From a virus, in IMG/VR virus record IMGVR_UViG_3300015202_000006, positions 1 through 64,000 of that record: 64,000 nt of DNA, one strand, 5' to 3'. How positions within the stretch are numbered: the first letter of the stretch is position 1; each line of letters starts with the position of its first letter. The notes beneath the pieces were generated by a model. The model saw only the letters and a list, made by a program, of their open reading frames with translations. It did not search any database and was not told the DNA's origin. Position numbers and translations under genes: made by a program. Positions 6,544-14,132 of this stretch are shown here, piece by piece.

Positions 6544-7521
6544 ATGATTGACACACGCATAGGGAACCCTGAGTTCATGAAACCCTATTGGCAGGCCTCT
6601 GAGGAGACGTTCCCGGGGCTTAATGTCCCTGTCTCCAGGGGCATGCGCTACGACCGTTCCCCGGAAGAACGCCAGCTTAAGGAAGAGATCGTTCGGATTC
6701 ATCAAAATATTAAGAACGTGGCCAATCCCGGATCGTATGAAATCGTCATTGGCTGTGGGGCCACGCAGCTACTCGCTGCCGCTCTCTACACGGCAAAGCG
6801 CTCCGGTATCGATGAGGTATACGCTCGCCCTCCTTATTATTTTAGATTTCCGTTTATGGCAGACGCTGCCGGCCTAACCCTCACCGGAAGTGGTATCGGT
6901 ATTCGAGCCCGTCCGCACGCCGAAATCATTACCGTCCCAAGTAATCCAGACAATGTCGTTTACGAACAGAGTGATCTCGCGTTCCCTATTTTTGATCTCT
7001 GCTACAATTGGCCCCAGTACGGGCAGGTCATTGCCCGCGATGACGATCTGATGATTTATGGGATGTCTAAAGCCACAGGTCATTCGAGCTGTCGGATTGG
7101 TTGGGCTCTTGTAAAAGACAAGAGCGTCGCAGAACAGATGCGTTTCTACATTGAAATCGCTTCAGGCGGATCGTCCATTGAATCCTTGATTCACGCAAAA
7201 ATGATTCTGAGTGATCAGTCGCACCTCTATGATGAAGGGTCCGAAACGGACTCAGTCTTTGAATACGGGAAAGAAATCTTGAACGATCGCTGGGAACAAA
7301 TCAAAGCGCTCGATGTTCCTTGTCTGGAGGTGCTGAACACATCCGGCATGTTCCTCTGGGCGACATACAAGGATGGAATGGCCAGTCTTCGTCAAGACAC
7401 TCAGATCCATGGGACTGACGGTTCGCTTTGTGGAGGCAGCTCAAAACACGTTCGCATTAGTATTGGCGGTTCGAATGAGAACTTTCGGGAAGTTATCAAT
7501 TCCTTTAAAGGACTAGAATAA
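6544..7521 (+). CDS. PLP-dependent aminotransferase, class I/II, alliinase/TAA-like
   Basis: 325 residues of fold-type I PLP enzyme. Residues fit the cofactor site: IGCGATQLLAAAL (phosphate side), SNPDN, IFDLCYNWPQY, and the Schiff-base Lys in YGMSKATGH followed by SSCRIGWALV. The pattern (cGATQ, YNWPQY, SKATGHSS.RIGWA) recalls alliinase and plant tryptophan aminotransferase families more than AspC. The start at 6544 was chosen over 6502 because it lies exactly 6 nt after the promoter box. Substrate unknown. Lying upstream of an IPNS-like oxygenase and ThyX, it may serve nucleotide modification or a small-molecule step. Cytoplasmic. Confidence 0.85.
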   Translation: MIDTRIGNPEFMKPYWQASEETFPGLNVPVSRGMRYDRSPEERQLKEEIVRIHQNIKNVANPGSYEIVIGCGATQLLAAALYTAKRSGIDEVYARPPYYFRFPFMADAAGLTLTGSGIGIRARPHAEIITVPSNPDNVVYEQSDLAFPIFDLCYNWPQYGQVIARDDDLMIYGMSKATGHSSCRIGWALVKDKSVAEQMRFYIEIASGGSSIESLIHAKMILSDQSHLYDEGSETDSVFEYGKEILNDRWEQIKALDVPCLEVLNTSGMFLWATYKDGMASLRQDTQIHGTDGSLCGGSSKHVRISIGGSNENFREVINSFKGLE

Positions 7522-7778
7522 TGGCTCATCCAAGAATGCTCGGCGCTACCTTTGAAACACGGGATGGATTGATCAGCCGAGATTCCACGCTCGTCTCTTT
7601 TCCGCCGCCCCATGAGTATCTTAGACCAATGCGGATCGAAGGACGCCAAATCAGAGAACTCGGCCCAAACGTCATCGAGATTGCTCCGATTCGAAAATAC
7701 CGACTCGAGAAGATCCTTTTTAAAAACGACGAGTTCGGAAACCGCGTTCCCGTACGCGCCTGGTACGTCGAAACGTGA
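7521..7778 (+). CDS. Hypothetical protein
   Basis: 85 residues starting MAHPRMLGATFETRDGLISR. The ATG shares its A with the aminotransferase TAA (TAATG), so it is probably co-translated. Predicted to be mostly beta with a basic mid-section (IEIAPIRKYRLEKILF). Not recognised. Confidence 0.65.
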   Translation: MAHPRMLGATFETRDGLISRDSTLVSFPPPHEYLRPMRIEGRQIRELGPNVIEIAPIRKYRLEKILFKNDEFGNRVPVRAWYVET

Positions 7779-7864
7779 GCGCCGTCATCCTTTCTGATCT
7801 GAGATTCGTTCATACCCCTAAGACCAGAGAGTTCACCATCTGGCATAATGAGGTCGAAGAGTGA
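7775..7864 (+). CDS. 29-residue micro-protein
   Basis: GTG start overlapping the preceding TGA (GTGA). Reads MSAVILSDLRFVHTPKTREF then TIWHNEVEE. Its TGA overlaps the GTG of the phosphoesterase gene. Coupled position on both sides is the main support; it could instead be a spacer. Confidence 0.42.
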   Translation: MSAVILSDLRFVHTPKTREFTIWHNEVEE

Positions 7865-8511
7865 AAATAGTCATTGTTTCGGACACTCACGGTTTTGAAG
7901 GTATTGAAGTCCCTGATGGGGACTTGCTCATTCACGCCGGAGACTTCTCTGGACGTGGAACTGAAAAGGACCTGATCCGTTTCAATGCCTGGATGGGAAG
8001 ACTCCCTCATTCCAACAAGTTGGTTATTCCAGGAAACCACGATCTATTCGTGGAAAAGGACCCTGACCTAGCCAGAGTCATTGCGACCAACTTCAGGTTT
8101 CTGATCGACGAAGAAATATCAATCAACGGCATCCGTATCTTCGGTTCACCCTGGACCCCTCAATTCGGCCCTTGGGCGTACATGCGTGACCCCTGCCAAA
8201 TGAAAGAGGTCTGGGAGCGTCTACCAAGCGGTCTCGATATATTAGTCACTCACGGACCTCCTCATGGCGTTCTGGATGAGGTTATTTCCTACGAGGAAAA
8301 AAGCGGGAAGACTGGGATTGGTCATGCCGGATGTGTTTCACTTTTTAATCGAGTGATGGAAATAAAACCCAAACACCATCTTTTCGGACACATCCACGAG
8401 GGGTATGGCGAGCTGGAAATGTACGGCACTAAGTTTATCAACGCCTCAATATGCACGAGATGGCACAAGCCTACGAATCCTCCGATCGTCCTCGAGATCG
8501 AATCCGTATAA
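7861..8511 (+). CDS. Calcineurin-like metallophosphoesterase
   Basis: 216 residues, GTG start. Two-metal phosphoesterase motifs in order: SDTHG (residues 7-11), HAGDFSG, PGNHD, THGPPHG and FGHIHEG. The set resembles the MPPED/YfcE-type small phosphodiesterases. Likely hydrolyses a phosphodiester or cyclic nucleotide; substrate unknown. The gene is coupled to upstream micro-genes and ends in the codons Glu-Ser-Val-stop, whose bases form the next promoter. It stands beside a receiver-like protein of the cyclic-phosphate-associated type, which may not be chance. Confidence 0.87.
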   Translation: MKIVIVSDTHGFEGIEVPDGDLLIHAGDFSGRGTEKDLIRFNAWMGRLPHSNKLVIPGNHDLFVEKDPDLARVIATNFRFLIDEEISINGIRIFGSPWTPQFGPWAYMRDPCQMKEVWERLPSGLDILVTHGPPHGVLDEVISYEEKSGKTGIGHAGCVSLFNRVMEIKPKHHLFGHIHEGYGELEMYGTKFINASICTRWHKPTNPPIVLEIESV

Positions 8512-8512
8512 A
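8503..8512 (+). promoter_or_regulatory. Leaderless phage promoter inside the 3' end of the phosphoesterase gene
   Basis: TCCGTATAAA encodes Ser-Val-stop of the upstream gene and lies 6 nt before the ATG at 8519. Confidence 0.78.
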
Positions 8513-8518
8513 ACAGGC

Positions 8519-8887
8519 ATGCCCATTCAAAAGGAAGTTTTACTCGTCGACGATCTTCGGGATCCGAGTGATGTCCGTAAGCATCAAGATGAGCTTACTA
8601 ACGAATGGATCTGTTTCGAAGATGAAGAAGTAGAGATTGCTCGTACTGGTGAAGAGGGGATTAATCTCCTTCAGACACGCCGCTGGGAAACTCTCCTCCT
8701 GGATAACGACATGGGTGCAGGGATTGAAGGCCATGAAGTCCTAAGTTTTCTTCAAGACAATCCCCAGCACCTTCCTTCAGTAATTATTTTAGTCACAGCG
8801 AATATCATAGCCGGCAATCGCATGTCTGATGACCTCCGGATTCTAAAAGCCAATGGTCTTATCCGTGACTTCGGATGGAGACGGTAA
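8519..8887 (+). CDS. Receiver-like protein, possibly cyclic-phosphate receiver type
   Basis: 122 residues starting MPIQKEVLLVDDLRDPSD. The alternating fold and acidic residues (LLVDD; LLLDNDMGAG; IILVTAN) are receiver-like, but the core LDNDMG..G.EVLSFL and TANxxxGNRM fits the atypical cREC type reported near nucleotide-signalling systems better than CheY. The start at 8519 is set by the promoter; a longer frame from 8405 would overlap the phosphoesterase gene. The phosphoesterase next door would suit a shared signalling role (inference). Confidence 0.65.
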   Translation: MPIQKEVLLVDDLRDPSDVRKHQDELTNEWICFEDEEVEIARTGEEGINLLQTRRWETLLLDNDMGAGIEGHEVLSFLQDNPQHLPSVIILVTANIIAGNRMSDDLRILKANGLIRDFGWRR

Positions 8888-9726
8888 TGAACGTTTTAAA
8901 GGTGGACTACACCGATCCCGAGGCGGCTCTTAAGCTCGATCAGTCTCTTCGTGAGACGGGTTTCGCTGTTTTGGTGAACCACCGGATCGATCCGGGCTTG
9001 CTTGCTGCGGCCTATGCCGATTGGGCAGTCTTCTTCGCTAGCGAGAAAAAATATCGATACACGTTTGATCCGAAGGATCAGAGTGGGTTCTTTCCTTTCA
9101 AGACCGAGCACGCCAAAGACTCTTCTATCAAGGACCTAAAGGAGTTCTTCCACATGTTTCCCGATACCGATCTTCCGGTCGGAATGAGCAATGCCACTAA
9201 GAAGCTTGCTAAAGCGCTTATGGGTCTTGGTGAAGAGATTTTGATCGCACTCGATAACGTTCTCCCTAAAAAGATTTCAGATAAGCTCGACGAGCCTTTA
9301 GTGTCCATGATTCAGAGGAGCGAGGGCACGCTCTTCCGGATCCTCCATTACCCACCATTGAACGGTTCCGAAGAAACCGGTGCTGTAAGAGCGTTTGCTC
9401 ACGAAGACATCAATCTCATCACCCTATTGCCAGCAGCCACCGCATCAGGCCTCCAGGTTCGGGATATGAACGGTAACTGGGTGGATGTGCCCGTCGATCC
9501 CGGAAGCATCGTTATCAATGCTGGAGACATGCTGAAGGAGGCCACAGACGGCTATTACCCGTCCACTACCCACCGAGTGATGAATCCGGTGGGTGAGGAA
9601 GCGATTTTGTCTCGTTACTCGATGCCGATGTTCATCCATCCTCGTCCGGGCGTCGTTCTCTCTGAACGATACACTGCCGGACAGTATTTAACCGAGCGCC
9701 TCGCTGAGATCGGACTACTTAAATGA
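8887..9726 (+). CDS. 2-oxoglutarate/Fe(II) oxygenase, isopenicillin-N-synthase-like
   Basis: 279 residues. N-terminal dioxygenase segment (LRETGFAVLVNHRI), then the iron triad His-x-Asp in AHEDINLITLLP and distal His in STTHRVMNP, followed by Arg-x-Ser in LSRYSMP, which binds 2-oxoglutarate in this family. The length is close to plant-type and bacterial IPNS-like oxygenases. The TAATG junction with the receiver gene sets the start. It could hydroxylate or desaturate a small molecule or a base; substrate unknown. It lies between an upstream aminotransferase and ThyX. Confidence 0.85.
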   Translation: MNVLKVDYTDPEAALKLDQSLRETGFAVLVNHRIDPGLLAAAYADWAVFFASEKKYRYTFDPKDQSGFFPFKTEHAKDSSIKDLKEFFHMFPDTDLPVGMSNATKKLAKALMGLGEEILIALDNVLPKKISDKLDEPLVSMIQRSEGTLFRILHYPPLNGSEETGAVRAFAHEDINLITLLPAATASGLQVRDMNGNWVDVPVDPGSIVINAGDMLKEATDGYYPSTTHRVMNPVGEEAILSRYSMPMFIHPRPGVVLSERYTAGQYLTERLAEIGLLK

Positions 9727-10403
9727 GTTCTGGAGAAGATATGGAAAACCCAAAAGACCTCAGCGCACAGTACGTCGATTCGATGGGATCCGATTTAACG
9801 CCTGTGAACGCGGCGAGAATCTCCTTTAATAACTCCTCAGAAGAGCTGACCGAGAAAGACAAGAAGCTCATCAACTATCTGGCCAAGCACCAGCACATGT
9901 CTGTTTTTGAACATTGTTCTCTTACGGTGATTGTCCATTGTCCTCTCTACATCCGGTCTCAGTGGCATCGCCACCGCACGATGTCCTACAATGAGGTGTC
10001 TCGCCGCTACACCGCAGACGATGTCGAGTTCTATGTTCCGCCAGTTGATGACATCCGGTTACAGAGCAAATCCAATAAGCAGGGGAGTGAAGGCCCGATG
10101 GACCCGGCCCAGGCTGAACTCGCTCAGGCAGCAATGGTTGAGATCTCAATGAAGGCCAATGAAGTGTTCGAAAAGCTCATTGCTCTTGGTGTCGCACGCG
10201 AACAGGCCCGGGCCATCCTCCCTCAAAACGTCATGACGAAGTTCTACGCCACCGCAAACCTTCGTAACTGGGCCGCGTTCCTTAAGCTTCGTCTGGACCC
10301 GCATGCGCAGAAGGAGATTCGGGTTCTTGCCGAGCAGGTGTCCGAGATCATCAAAGAACGCTGGCCAGTGAGTTACAAGGCTCTTGTGGAAAGCGATGAA
10401 TGA
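9723..10403 (+). CDS. thyX: Flavin-dependent thymidylate synthase
   Basis: 226 residues. Carries the ThyX signature RHRTMSYNEVSRRY (RHRx7S), plus RAILPQNVMTKFYATANLRN and an N-terminal LINYLAKHQHMSVFEH. Converts dUMP to dTMP using FAD, NADPH and methylene-tetrahydrofolate. Supports phage DNA synthesis with the RNR and dUTPase also encoded here. ATGA overlap with the oxygenase gene. A second possible start is the Met 6 codons in. Confidence 0.95.
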   Translation: MSSGEDMENPKDLSAQYVDSMGSDLTPVNAARISFNNSSEELTEKDKKLINYLAKHQHMSVFEHCSLTVIVHCPLYIRSQWHRHRTMSYNEVSRRYTADDVEFYVPPVDDIRLQSKSNKQGSEGPMDPAQAELAQAAMVEISMKANEVFEKLIALGVAREQARAILPQNVMTKFYATANLRNWAAFLKLRLDPHAQKEIRVLAEQVSEIIKERWPVSYKALVESDE

Positions 10404-10633
10404 TCGACTCTCTTAAGTTTCGGTGTCGTTACTGCGACAAGCTATTTACGAAATCGGCACACGAAATAAAAAGAGAAGGCTCGATCAGGTGTACATACTG
10501 CAACGACCCTTGCGACGAAACTACTGTCGTAGAAGAAAAATCTATTCGGACCGATGTGTTTGGATATCGATTCAGTCCCGATTTTCAAAAGCAGTCGAAC
10601 GATCCTGATGCCTGGACCGAGTTCGTGGACTAG
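10400..10633 (+). CDS. Small zinc-ribbon protein
   Basis: 77 residues. CRYC and CTYC pairs (about 22 residues apart) at the N-terminus suggest one zinc ribbon, followed by an acidic, aromatic tail (FGYRFSPDFQKQSNDPDAW). ATGA overlap with thyX. Possible adaptor or nucleic-acid-binding protein; not recognised further. Confidence 0.72.
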   Translation: MIDSLKFRCRYCDKLFTKSAHEIKREGSIRCTYCNDPCDETTVVEEKSIRTDVFGYRFSPDFQKQSNDPDAWTEFVD

Positions 10634-10662
10634 CTGCGTATTAAACAGGAAGAAGTTACTTT

Positions 10663-10800
10663 ATGAACTCAGAAATATTGATCCGACTTGGTTTCAAATC
10701 AGGTTTTATGTTTGCTCTTGGGGCGCTGAGCGCAATGCTCGCCATGCAGCTTCTTCAGTTCGGATTCGGGTACTTGAGCCTGCTGGTTTCTAGCCACTAA
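10663..10800 (+). CDS. 45-residue single-span membrane protein
   Basis: Starts MNSEILIRLGFKSGFMFALG; the hydrophobic stretch at 13-42 would cross the membrane once. AGGAAGAAG lies upstream as a weak ribosome binding site, and GCGTATTAAACAGG at 10636-10649 resembles a degraded phage promoter. Function unknown. Confidence 0.58.
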   Translation: MNSEILIRLGFKSGFMFALGALSAMLAMQLLQFGFGYLSLLVSSH

Positions 10801-10884
10801 AGATTATCTCCATCCCTTCTTGTCCTAACCATGAATGATTTCAGCATGTGTCATTTATTCTATTTAATAAAAACTAAACGGTAA

Positions 10885-10938
10885 TTCAGCATTAATGCTG
10901 AAAATGAGCTTGCTCAAATAAAGTAGTCAAGCTAATAT
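10885..10938 (+). promoter_or_regulatory. Sigma70-like promoter with 18-bp palindromic operator
   Basis: TTCAGCATTAATGCTGAA (10885-10902) is a perfect palindrome. It is followed by TTGCTC (10910-10915), a 17-bp spacer and TAATAT (10933-10938). This is a good host-type promoter with an operator-like site just upstream. Half of the palindrome recurs at 3553-3565 and a short part at 18631-18637. Confidence 0.65.
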
Positions 10939-10969
10939 CTTTTTAGGTGGTTAAACACCTGGAGAGAAC

Positions 10970-11410
10970 ATGAACCGAAATAATCTGTACTCGAAAATAG
11001 CTCTGGAAGATTTCTACCAGATCTATCTCGATGAGCCAGGTGCTCTCCTTGTCGACAGTCACTTTATGGGAGCGGCCCATCACTTGAATTGTTGGATTAA
11101 TTCAAGGGATCTGCACCCTAGTCTTTGCGAGTTTCATTTGGTACGCTTTGGTGCTCACCTGAGGCATCTCTATGAGACGGTTTACGTTACTGGCGACTTC
11201 TTGCTAGCCGTGGACCCATCAGAGAGGAATCTGCATCAGAGGAAAACCTGGAGCCCTAACCTTTTGAGTTATCCTCACGAGACAATGTTCAAGGATATGG
11301 TTTCAGACGAAAGAGTTCCGATGGGTAAAGAACACCCCTACGATCGTCTGCTACATAGTCTAGCCCCGCCCCAAACCCTAGCGAGTAGCTGTTTAGCACT
11401 CGCCTCATGA
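10970..11410 (+). CDS. Hypothetical protein under a host-type promoter
   Basis: 146 residues starting MNRNNLYSKIALEDFYQIYL. It has a well placed GGAG ribosome binding site after a small hairpin (GGTGG/CACC). His- and Trp-rich middle (GAAHHLNCWINSRDL). No family recognised. A sigma70-like promoter with an operator suggests early expression. Confidence 0.66.
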   Translation: MNRNNLYSKIALEDFYQIYLDEPGALLVDSHFMGAAHHLNCWINSRDLHPSLCEFHLVRFGAHLRHLYETVYVTGDFLLAVDPSERNLHQRKTWSPNLLSYPHETMFKDMVSDERVPMGKEHPYDRLLHSLAPPQTLASSCLALAS

Positions 11411-11435
11411 TGAGAGCATAAGAAGGAACCCCCTC

Positions 11436-11762
11436 ATGTCTAAGCAGAACGTAAAGTCGGGACTGACGCTTGATTCTAAAAACTTCGATATCAAGCTTCC
11501 TGGCGATGACTGGCAGAACATAGCCAAGTACTTAGGCGAGGCTCTTTACGTCGCCGCAAAGAAAATTCAGGTTCACTACAAGGGCGAGACTCCGGTGTCG
11601 GTCCAGCAAATTTATATGGAGCTAGTACAGAAGGCGACCGACCATGCCGAAGACCTGATAAACAATGAAGCGGAAGTGGAGCTGGGCCTGGCCGAAGAAG
11701 ATTCGGATGAGGAAGATGATAGTGAGCAGCCACCGAAAGGGCACTCTGCCTGGAAGCCATAG
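11436..11762 (+). CDS. Acidic hypothetical protein
   Basis: 108 residues starting MSKQNVKSGLTLDSKNFDIK. Helical middle, then a strongly acidic tail (AEEDSDEEDDSEQ). A DNA-mimic or chaperoned structural role is conceivable but unproven. GGAACC-like site upstream. Same direction as the preceding gene, 25 nt apart. Confidence 0.64.
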   Translation: MSKQNVKSGLTLDSKNFDIKLPGDDWQNIAKYLGEALYVAAKKIQVHYKGETPVSVQQIYMELVQKATDHAEDLINNEAEVELGLAEEDSDEEDDSEQPPKGHSAWKP

Positions 11763-11866
11763 GCTAAAAAGGTGGCTGAAGAGCGTTTGATGCTACTTGC
11801 AAGTTTAGATGCGATAAAAATGCATCGCCAAAGCCATTCAAATTGTCTGCGCTGATAGCTAAGAAG

Positions 11867-11953
11867 TGGTCCCCGCGAATCGACTCGAACGATCATGCCC
11901 TTGCGAGCGCCGCGCCCTGAACACGGTGTGTCTACCAATTCCACCACGCGGGG
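11867..11953 (-). tRNA. tRNA-Leu (CAG)
   Basis: Minus strand folds as a type II tRNA. The acceptor CCCCGCG pairs with CGCGGGG, followed by A and an encoded CCA. The anticodon stem is CCGTG/CGCGG with loop TTCAGGG (anticodon CAG). A long variable arm GCTC-GCAA-GGGC and a T arm with TTCGAGT complete it. Total 87 nt, normal for leucine tRNA. It lies 9 nt from the integrase 3' end. It could serve translation of CTG codons or as an integration site. Confidence 0.93.
11926..11939 (+). repeat. Direct repeat copy within tRNA-Leu (att-like)
   Basis: GTGTGTCTACCAAT, identical to 13285-13298. Similarity extends leftward over CCCTGAA with four mismatches in 25 nt. In the tRNA it covers the D arm and part of the anticodon stem. 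Confidence 0.6.
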
Positions 11954-11962
11954 ATTTACGGG

Positions 11963-13075
11963 TCAAAAAGCCTTGACCATAAGTGTGATCCGGTCAATAG
12001 CACGATCGGTCAGGACGTATCCAGTGTAATACTTTCTGACTGTCGTTTCGTCGTCGCCAAGAAGCATCGCGATGTCGCTTAAAGTGGCTCCTTTTTCAAG
12101 CATGTAGATGGCGTAGGAGTGCCGTAGATCGTGCGGCGAGATCCACTTTGAACGGTCCTTCGGGAACGCTTTCTTTGCCGCTCTAGTAATTTGCTGACAG
12201 GCGATGTCCTTCCTAATTCGTCTCTTTTTTTCTAGGGAAAGGTCGCACCATTGAGCAAATTCTTCTTTGCCGAATGGAAGAATTACGGTCGTGTGCGGGT
12301 TGCCATTCTTCAAATAGCCAACGATCTCGCCGGTTGCTTTGACCATTTGCTTATGAACATAGATCCCGCCATTGGGCTTCAGGACTTTTTTGTCGTTAAA
12401 AGCAAAGGCTTCGCCCGACCGGACCCCGGTGCAAAAGAGGGTGGCGGCCAAAAGCTTCACTTCCTCAGAGTGGATGTGTGGGATTATCTTCTGAAGCTCA
12501 TCCCAGGTAACGTAGCTCACTTCTTTGTATTCTTTTTCAGAGACCAAAAGTTGAATGTCGCGCTTCAGGAATCTAAGGAGCTGGTTCACCCGTATCGAGG
12601 TATTCCTTTGGTCACGGTTGCCCTTAAGCTTATCTGACTTGGCCTGAAGGTCGGCCTTTGTGGCGACGTGGACACTGAGGGGCTCGATGTTTCGGATTGA
12701 TCTAAGAAAGTCGTAATAGGCGGCTGCGGTTCCAGTTTCTCTGCGCCTCTTATTGCCTTTAATTGGACGAACCTTTTCTACCTCCCAAAACTTTCTGAAG
12801 ACATCAAGATTGTCGTCCGAAATCAGGCTCTCTAACGCGACCCGGTCCTTGATCCCGGCTGCGACTTTGAGTCTGGTAATGATCTTTTCTTTGATCAAAA
12901 TCTCCGCGACGGCAGGGCTGGTCACCTTGCTCTTTACGGCCTCATTTAGACTATCTAATTCTTTGTCATCTACTTGGGTCTGCTCGCGGCGGCCATCGGC
13001 GTATTTAACGTCCTTGATGATCGCGAATGTTCGCCGCTTCTTCCCGGGCTTCTTCAAGCTGTATCTGATTTTCAC
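11963..13075 (-). CDS. int: Tyrosine recombinase / phage integrase
   Basis: 370 residues. The C-terminal catalytic domain shows Arg in CTGVRSGEAF, the HDLRHSYA box (His-x-x-Arg), a GDDETTVRKYY segment holding the likely nucleophile Tyr, and a Lys-bearing beta region between. The usual second His/Trp of GH is Asp (LLGDDE). The N-terminal part is a typical core- and arm-binding region. Catalyses site-specific recombination. The neighbouring tRNA-Leu and flanking repeats suggest its attachment site. A minus-strand phage promoter sits upstream near 13380. Confidence 0.9.
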   Translation of the reverse strand: MKIRYSLKKPGKKRRTFAIIKDVKYADGRREQTQVDDKELDSLNEAVKSKVTSPAVAEILIKEKIITRLKVAAGIKDRVALESLISDDNLDVFRKFWEVEKVRPIKGNKRRRETGTAAAYYDFLRSIRNIEPLSVHVATKADLQAKSDKLKGNRDQRNTSIRVNQLLRFLKRDIQLLVSEKEYKEVSYVTWDELQKIIPHIHSEEVKLLAATLFCTGVRSGEAFAFNDKKVLKPNGGIYVHKQMVKATGEIVGYLKNGNPHTTVILPFGKEEFAQWCDLSLEKKRRIRKDIACQQITRAAKKAFPKDRSKWISPHDLRHSYAIYMLEKGATLSDIAMLLGDDETTVRKYYTGYVLTDRAIDRITLMVKAF

Positions 13076-13208
13076 GCCATAGCTCCTTCAAGGGCGGACG
13101 GCGACCGTAGACCCTCGCTATTACATCGGCGAGTTGCTTCAATCGCTTAAGGTCCTGAAAGGAGACTATGTGTGAATCAGGTGAAGTAAAATCTACCACT
13201 GAACTCAT
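13005..13208 (-). CDS. Small protein upstream of integrase, possible directionality factor
   Basis: 67 residues starting MSSVVDFTSPDSHIVSFQDL. Overlaps the integrase start by 71 nt. Basic helical centre (RLKQLADVIARVYGRR). Location and size fit an excisionase or regulator, but no HTH signature is clear. A longer form from 13259 is possible. Weak ribosome binding site. Confidence 0.45.
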   Translation of the reverse strand: MSSVVDFTSPDSHIVSFQDLKRLKQLADVIARVYGRRPPLKELWRENQIQLEEAREEAANIRDHQGR

Positions 13209-13284
13209 TTTTCCGTCTACCAAACTTGCATAACTAATTGAAACTATTGGTAAAAGCACATAGGCATTTTCGCCCCTGAAACGA

Positions 13285-13298
13285 GTGTGTCTACCAAT
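13285..13298 (+). repeat. Second copy of att-like direct repeat
   Basis: GTGTGTCTACCAAT, the same orientation as in the tRNA-Leu gene, 1.36 kb away. The two copies flank the integrase unit. No complete second tRNA is present here. Confidence 0.6.
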
Positions 13299-13374
13299 CG
13301 CGTTATTTTGTCAATGGTTTCAGTAAGAACGAAAGAAGGTTGACCCGTGCTTCCCGCGTGGTTCGGACAAGGGT

Positions 13375-13384
13375 TTTATACGGG
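13375..13384 (-). promoter_or_regulatory. Phage promoter toward the integrase operon
   Basis: Minus strand CCCGTATAAAACCC. No start codon lies close, so the transcript would have a leader of about 160 nt running over the att-like repeat. Confidence 0.55.
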
Positions 13385-13464
13385 AGGCGATTCATGAGCC
13401 CGGCGCGGGAGGACTCTGGTTCGGGCGGGCGAGAGGCCGGGCGATTTATGCGGGCGGTGCCTTT

Positions 13465-13474
13465 TCCGTATAAA
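13465..13474 (+). promoter_or_regulatory. Leaderless phage promoter, methyltransferase-like gene
   Basis: TTCCGTATAAA with GTG at 13481, exactly 6 nt after TATAAA. Confidence 0.75.
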
Positions 13475-13480
13475 ATCGAT

Positions 13481-14119
13481 GTGGCACAGAACTTATCTCA
13501 AGCACTCATTACGCGACTTCCATACGCGGCTTCACACGACTCAAAAGTCATTTTCGAGCAGTGTAAAAAGGTCGATCTCCGGGGACTAATTTGTCTCTCC
13601 ATCCCGATCTTCGTGGAGGCCCCAAATAGTGGGGGCAAACTCATCACGGAGCTTGAGGCGATGGGTCTCGTCTTGGTGGCCAAGATCGCCTGGTACCGCG
13701 ATCGTCACATTGTCTGCTCAAGGTCCCGCCGGCTGACTAATACCTGGGAAGAGATCGCCATTTTCTCGCGGTCCAAAAACTACATTTTCGATCGCGCTTC
13801 GGTCACCAAGATCAAAGCCCACTACGCCAACAAGACCGATTCCTTCACCGAAGAAGAGTTCCTCACTTGTGTTGGCGATCACTGGGGAGTGCCAAACGAT
13901 CGTCGCGACCGGCGCTACCTTCCAGAGCAGATCGTCCTCAACTGCGCAAACCTGGCCCAGCTTCAGCCCGACGACACCGTTCTAGATCCGTACGGAAACC
14001 CAGGAGTGCAAGACGCCTGCGACCATTACGGGTGGACCTACAAAGACGGGCTCCTCCCAAGCGAACTTCGAACCACAAGAAAGGCTCCTAAGAAAGAGCC
14101 TGGCCTCAAATCCGTATAA
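13481..14119 (+). CDS. DNA methyltransferase-like protein, motifs degenerate
   Basis: 212 residues from a GTG placed 6 nt after the promoter. The C-terminal PEQIVLNCANLAQLQPDDTV and LDPYGNPGV resemble the end of beta-class N4/N6 adenine/cytosine methyltransferases (PxxL...VLDPFxGSGT). The SAM loop lacks its usual Gly-rich FxGxG, and no clear DPPY catalytic motif is visible. It may be inactive, divergent, or a binding-only relative. Ends Lys-Ser-Val-stop, overlapping the next promoter. Confidence 0.5.
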   Translation: MAQNLSQALITRLPYAASHDSKVIFEQCKKVDLRGLICLSIPIFVEAPNSGGKLITELEAMGLVLVAKIAWYRDRHIVCSRSRRLTNTWEEIAIFSRSKNYIFDRASVTKIKAHYANKTDSFTEEEFLTCVGDHWGVPNDRRDRRYLPEQIVLNCANLAQLQPDDTVLDPYGNPGVQDACDHYGWTYKDGLLPSELRTTRKAPKKEPGLKSV

Positions 14120-14120
14120 A
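14111..14120 (+). promoter_or_regulatory. Phage promoter for the chaperonin gene
   Basis: TCCGTATAAA embedded in the Ser-Val-stop of the upstream gene; the ATG is 12 nt after TATAAA, twice the usual gap. Confidence 0.7.
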
Positions 14121-14132
14121 ATTAAGAGTCGT

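Larger units (their letters stand above)
13209..13480. other. Intergenic region between integrase operon and methyltransferase-like gene
   Basis: 272 nt containing the second att-like repeat, a minus phage promoter and a plus phage promoter. The GC-rich part 13390-13460 has open frames but no good start. Confidence 0.4.

Noticed and set aside
13340-13480. N-terminal extension of the methyltransferase-like gene
   Set aside because: The longer frame crosses both promoter boxes and is Arg/Gly-rich; the GTG 6 nt after the box fits the other genes.
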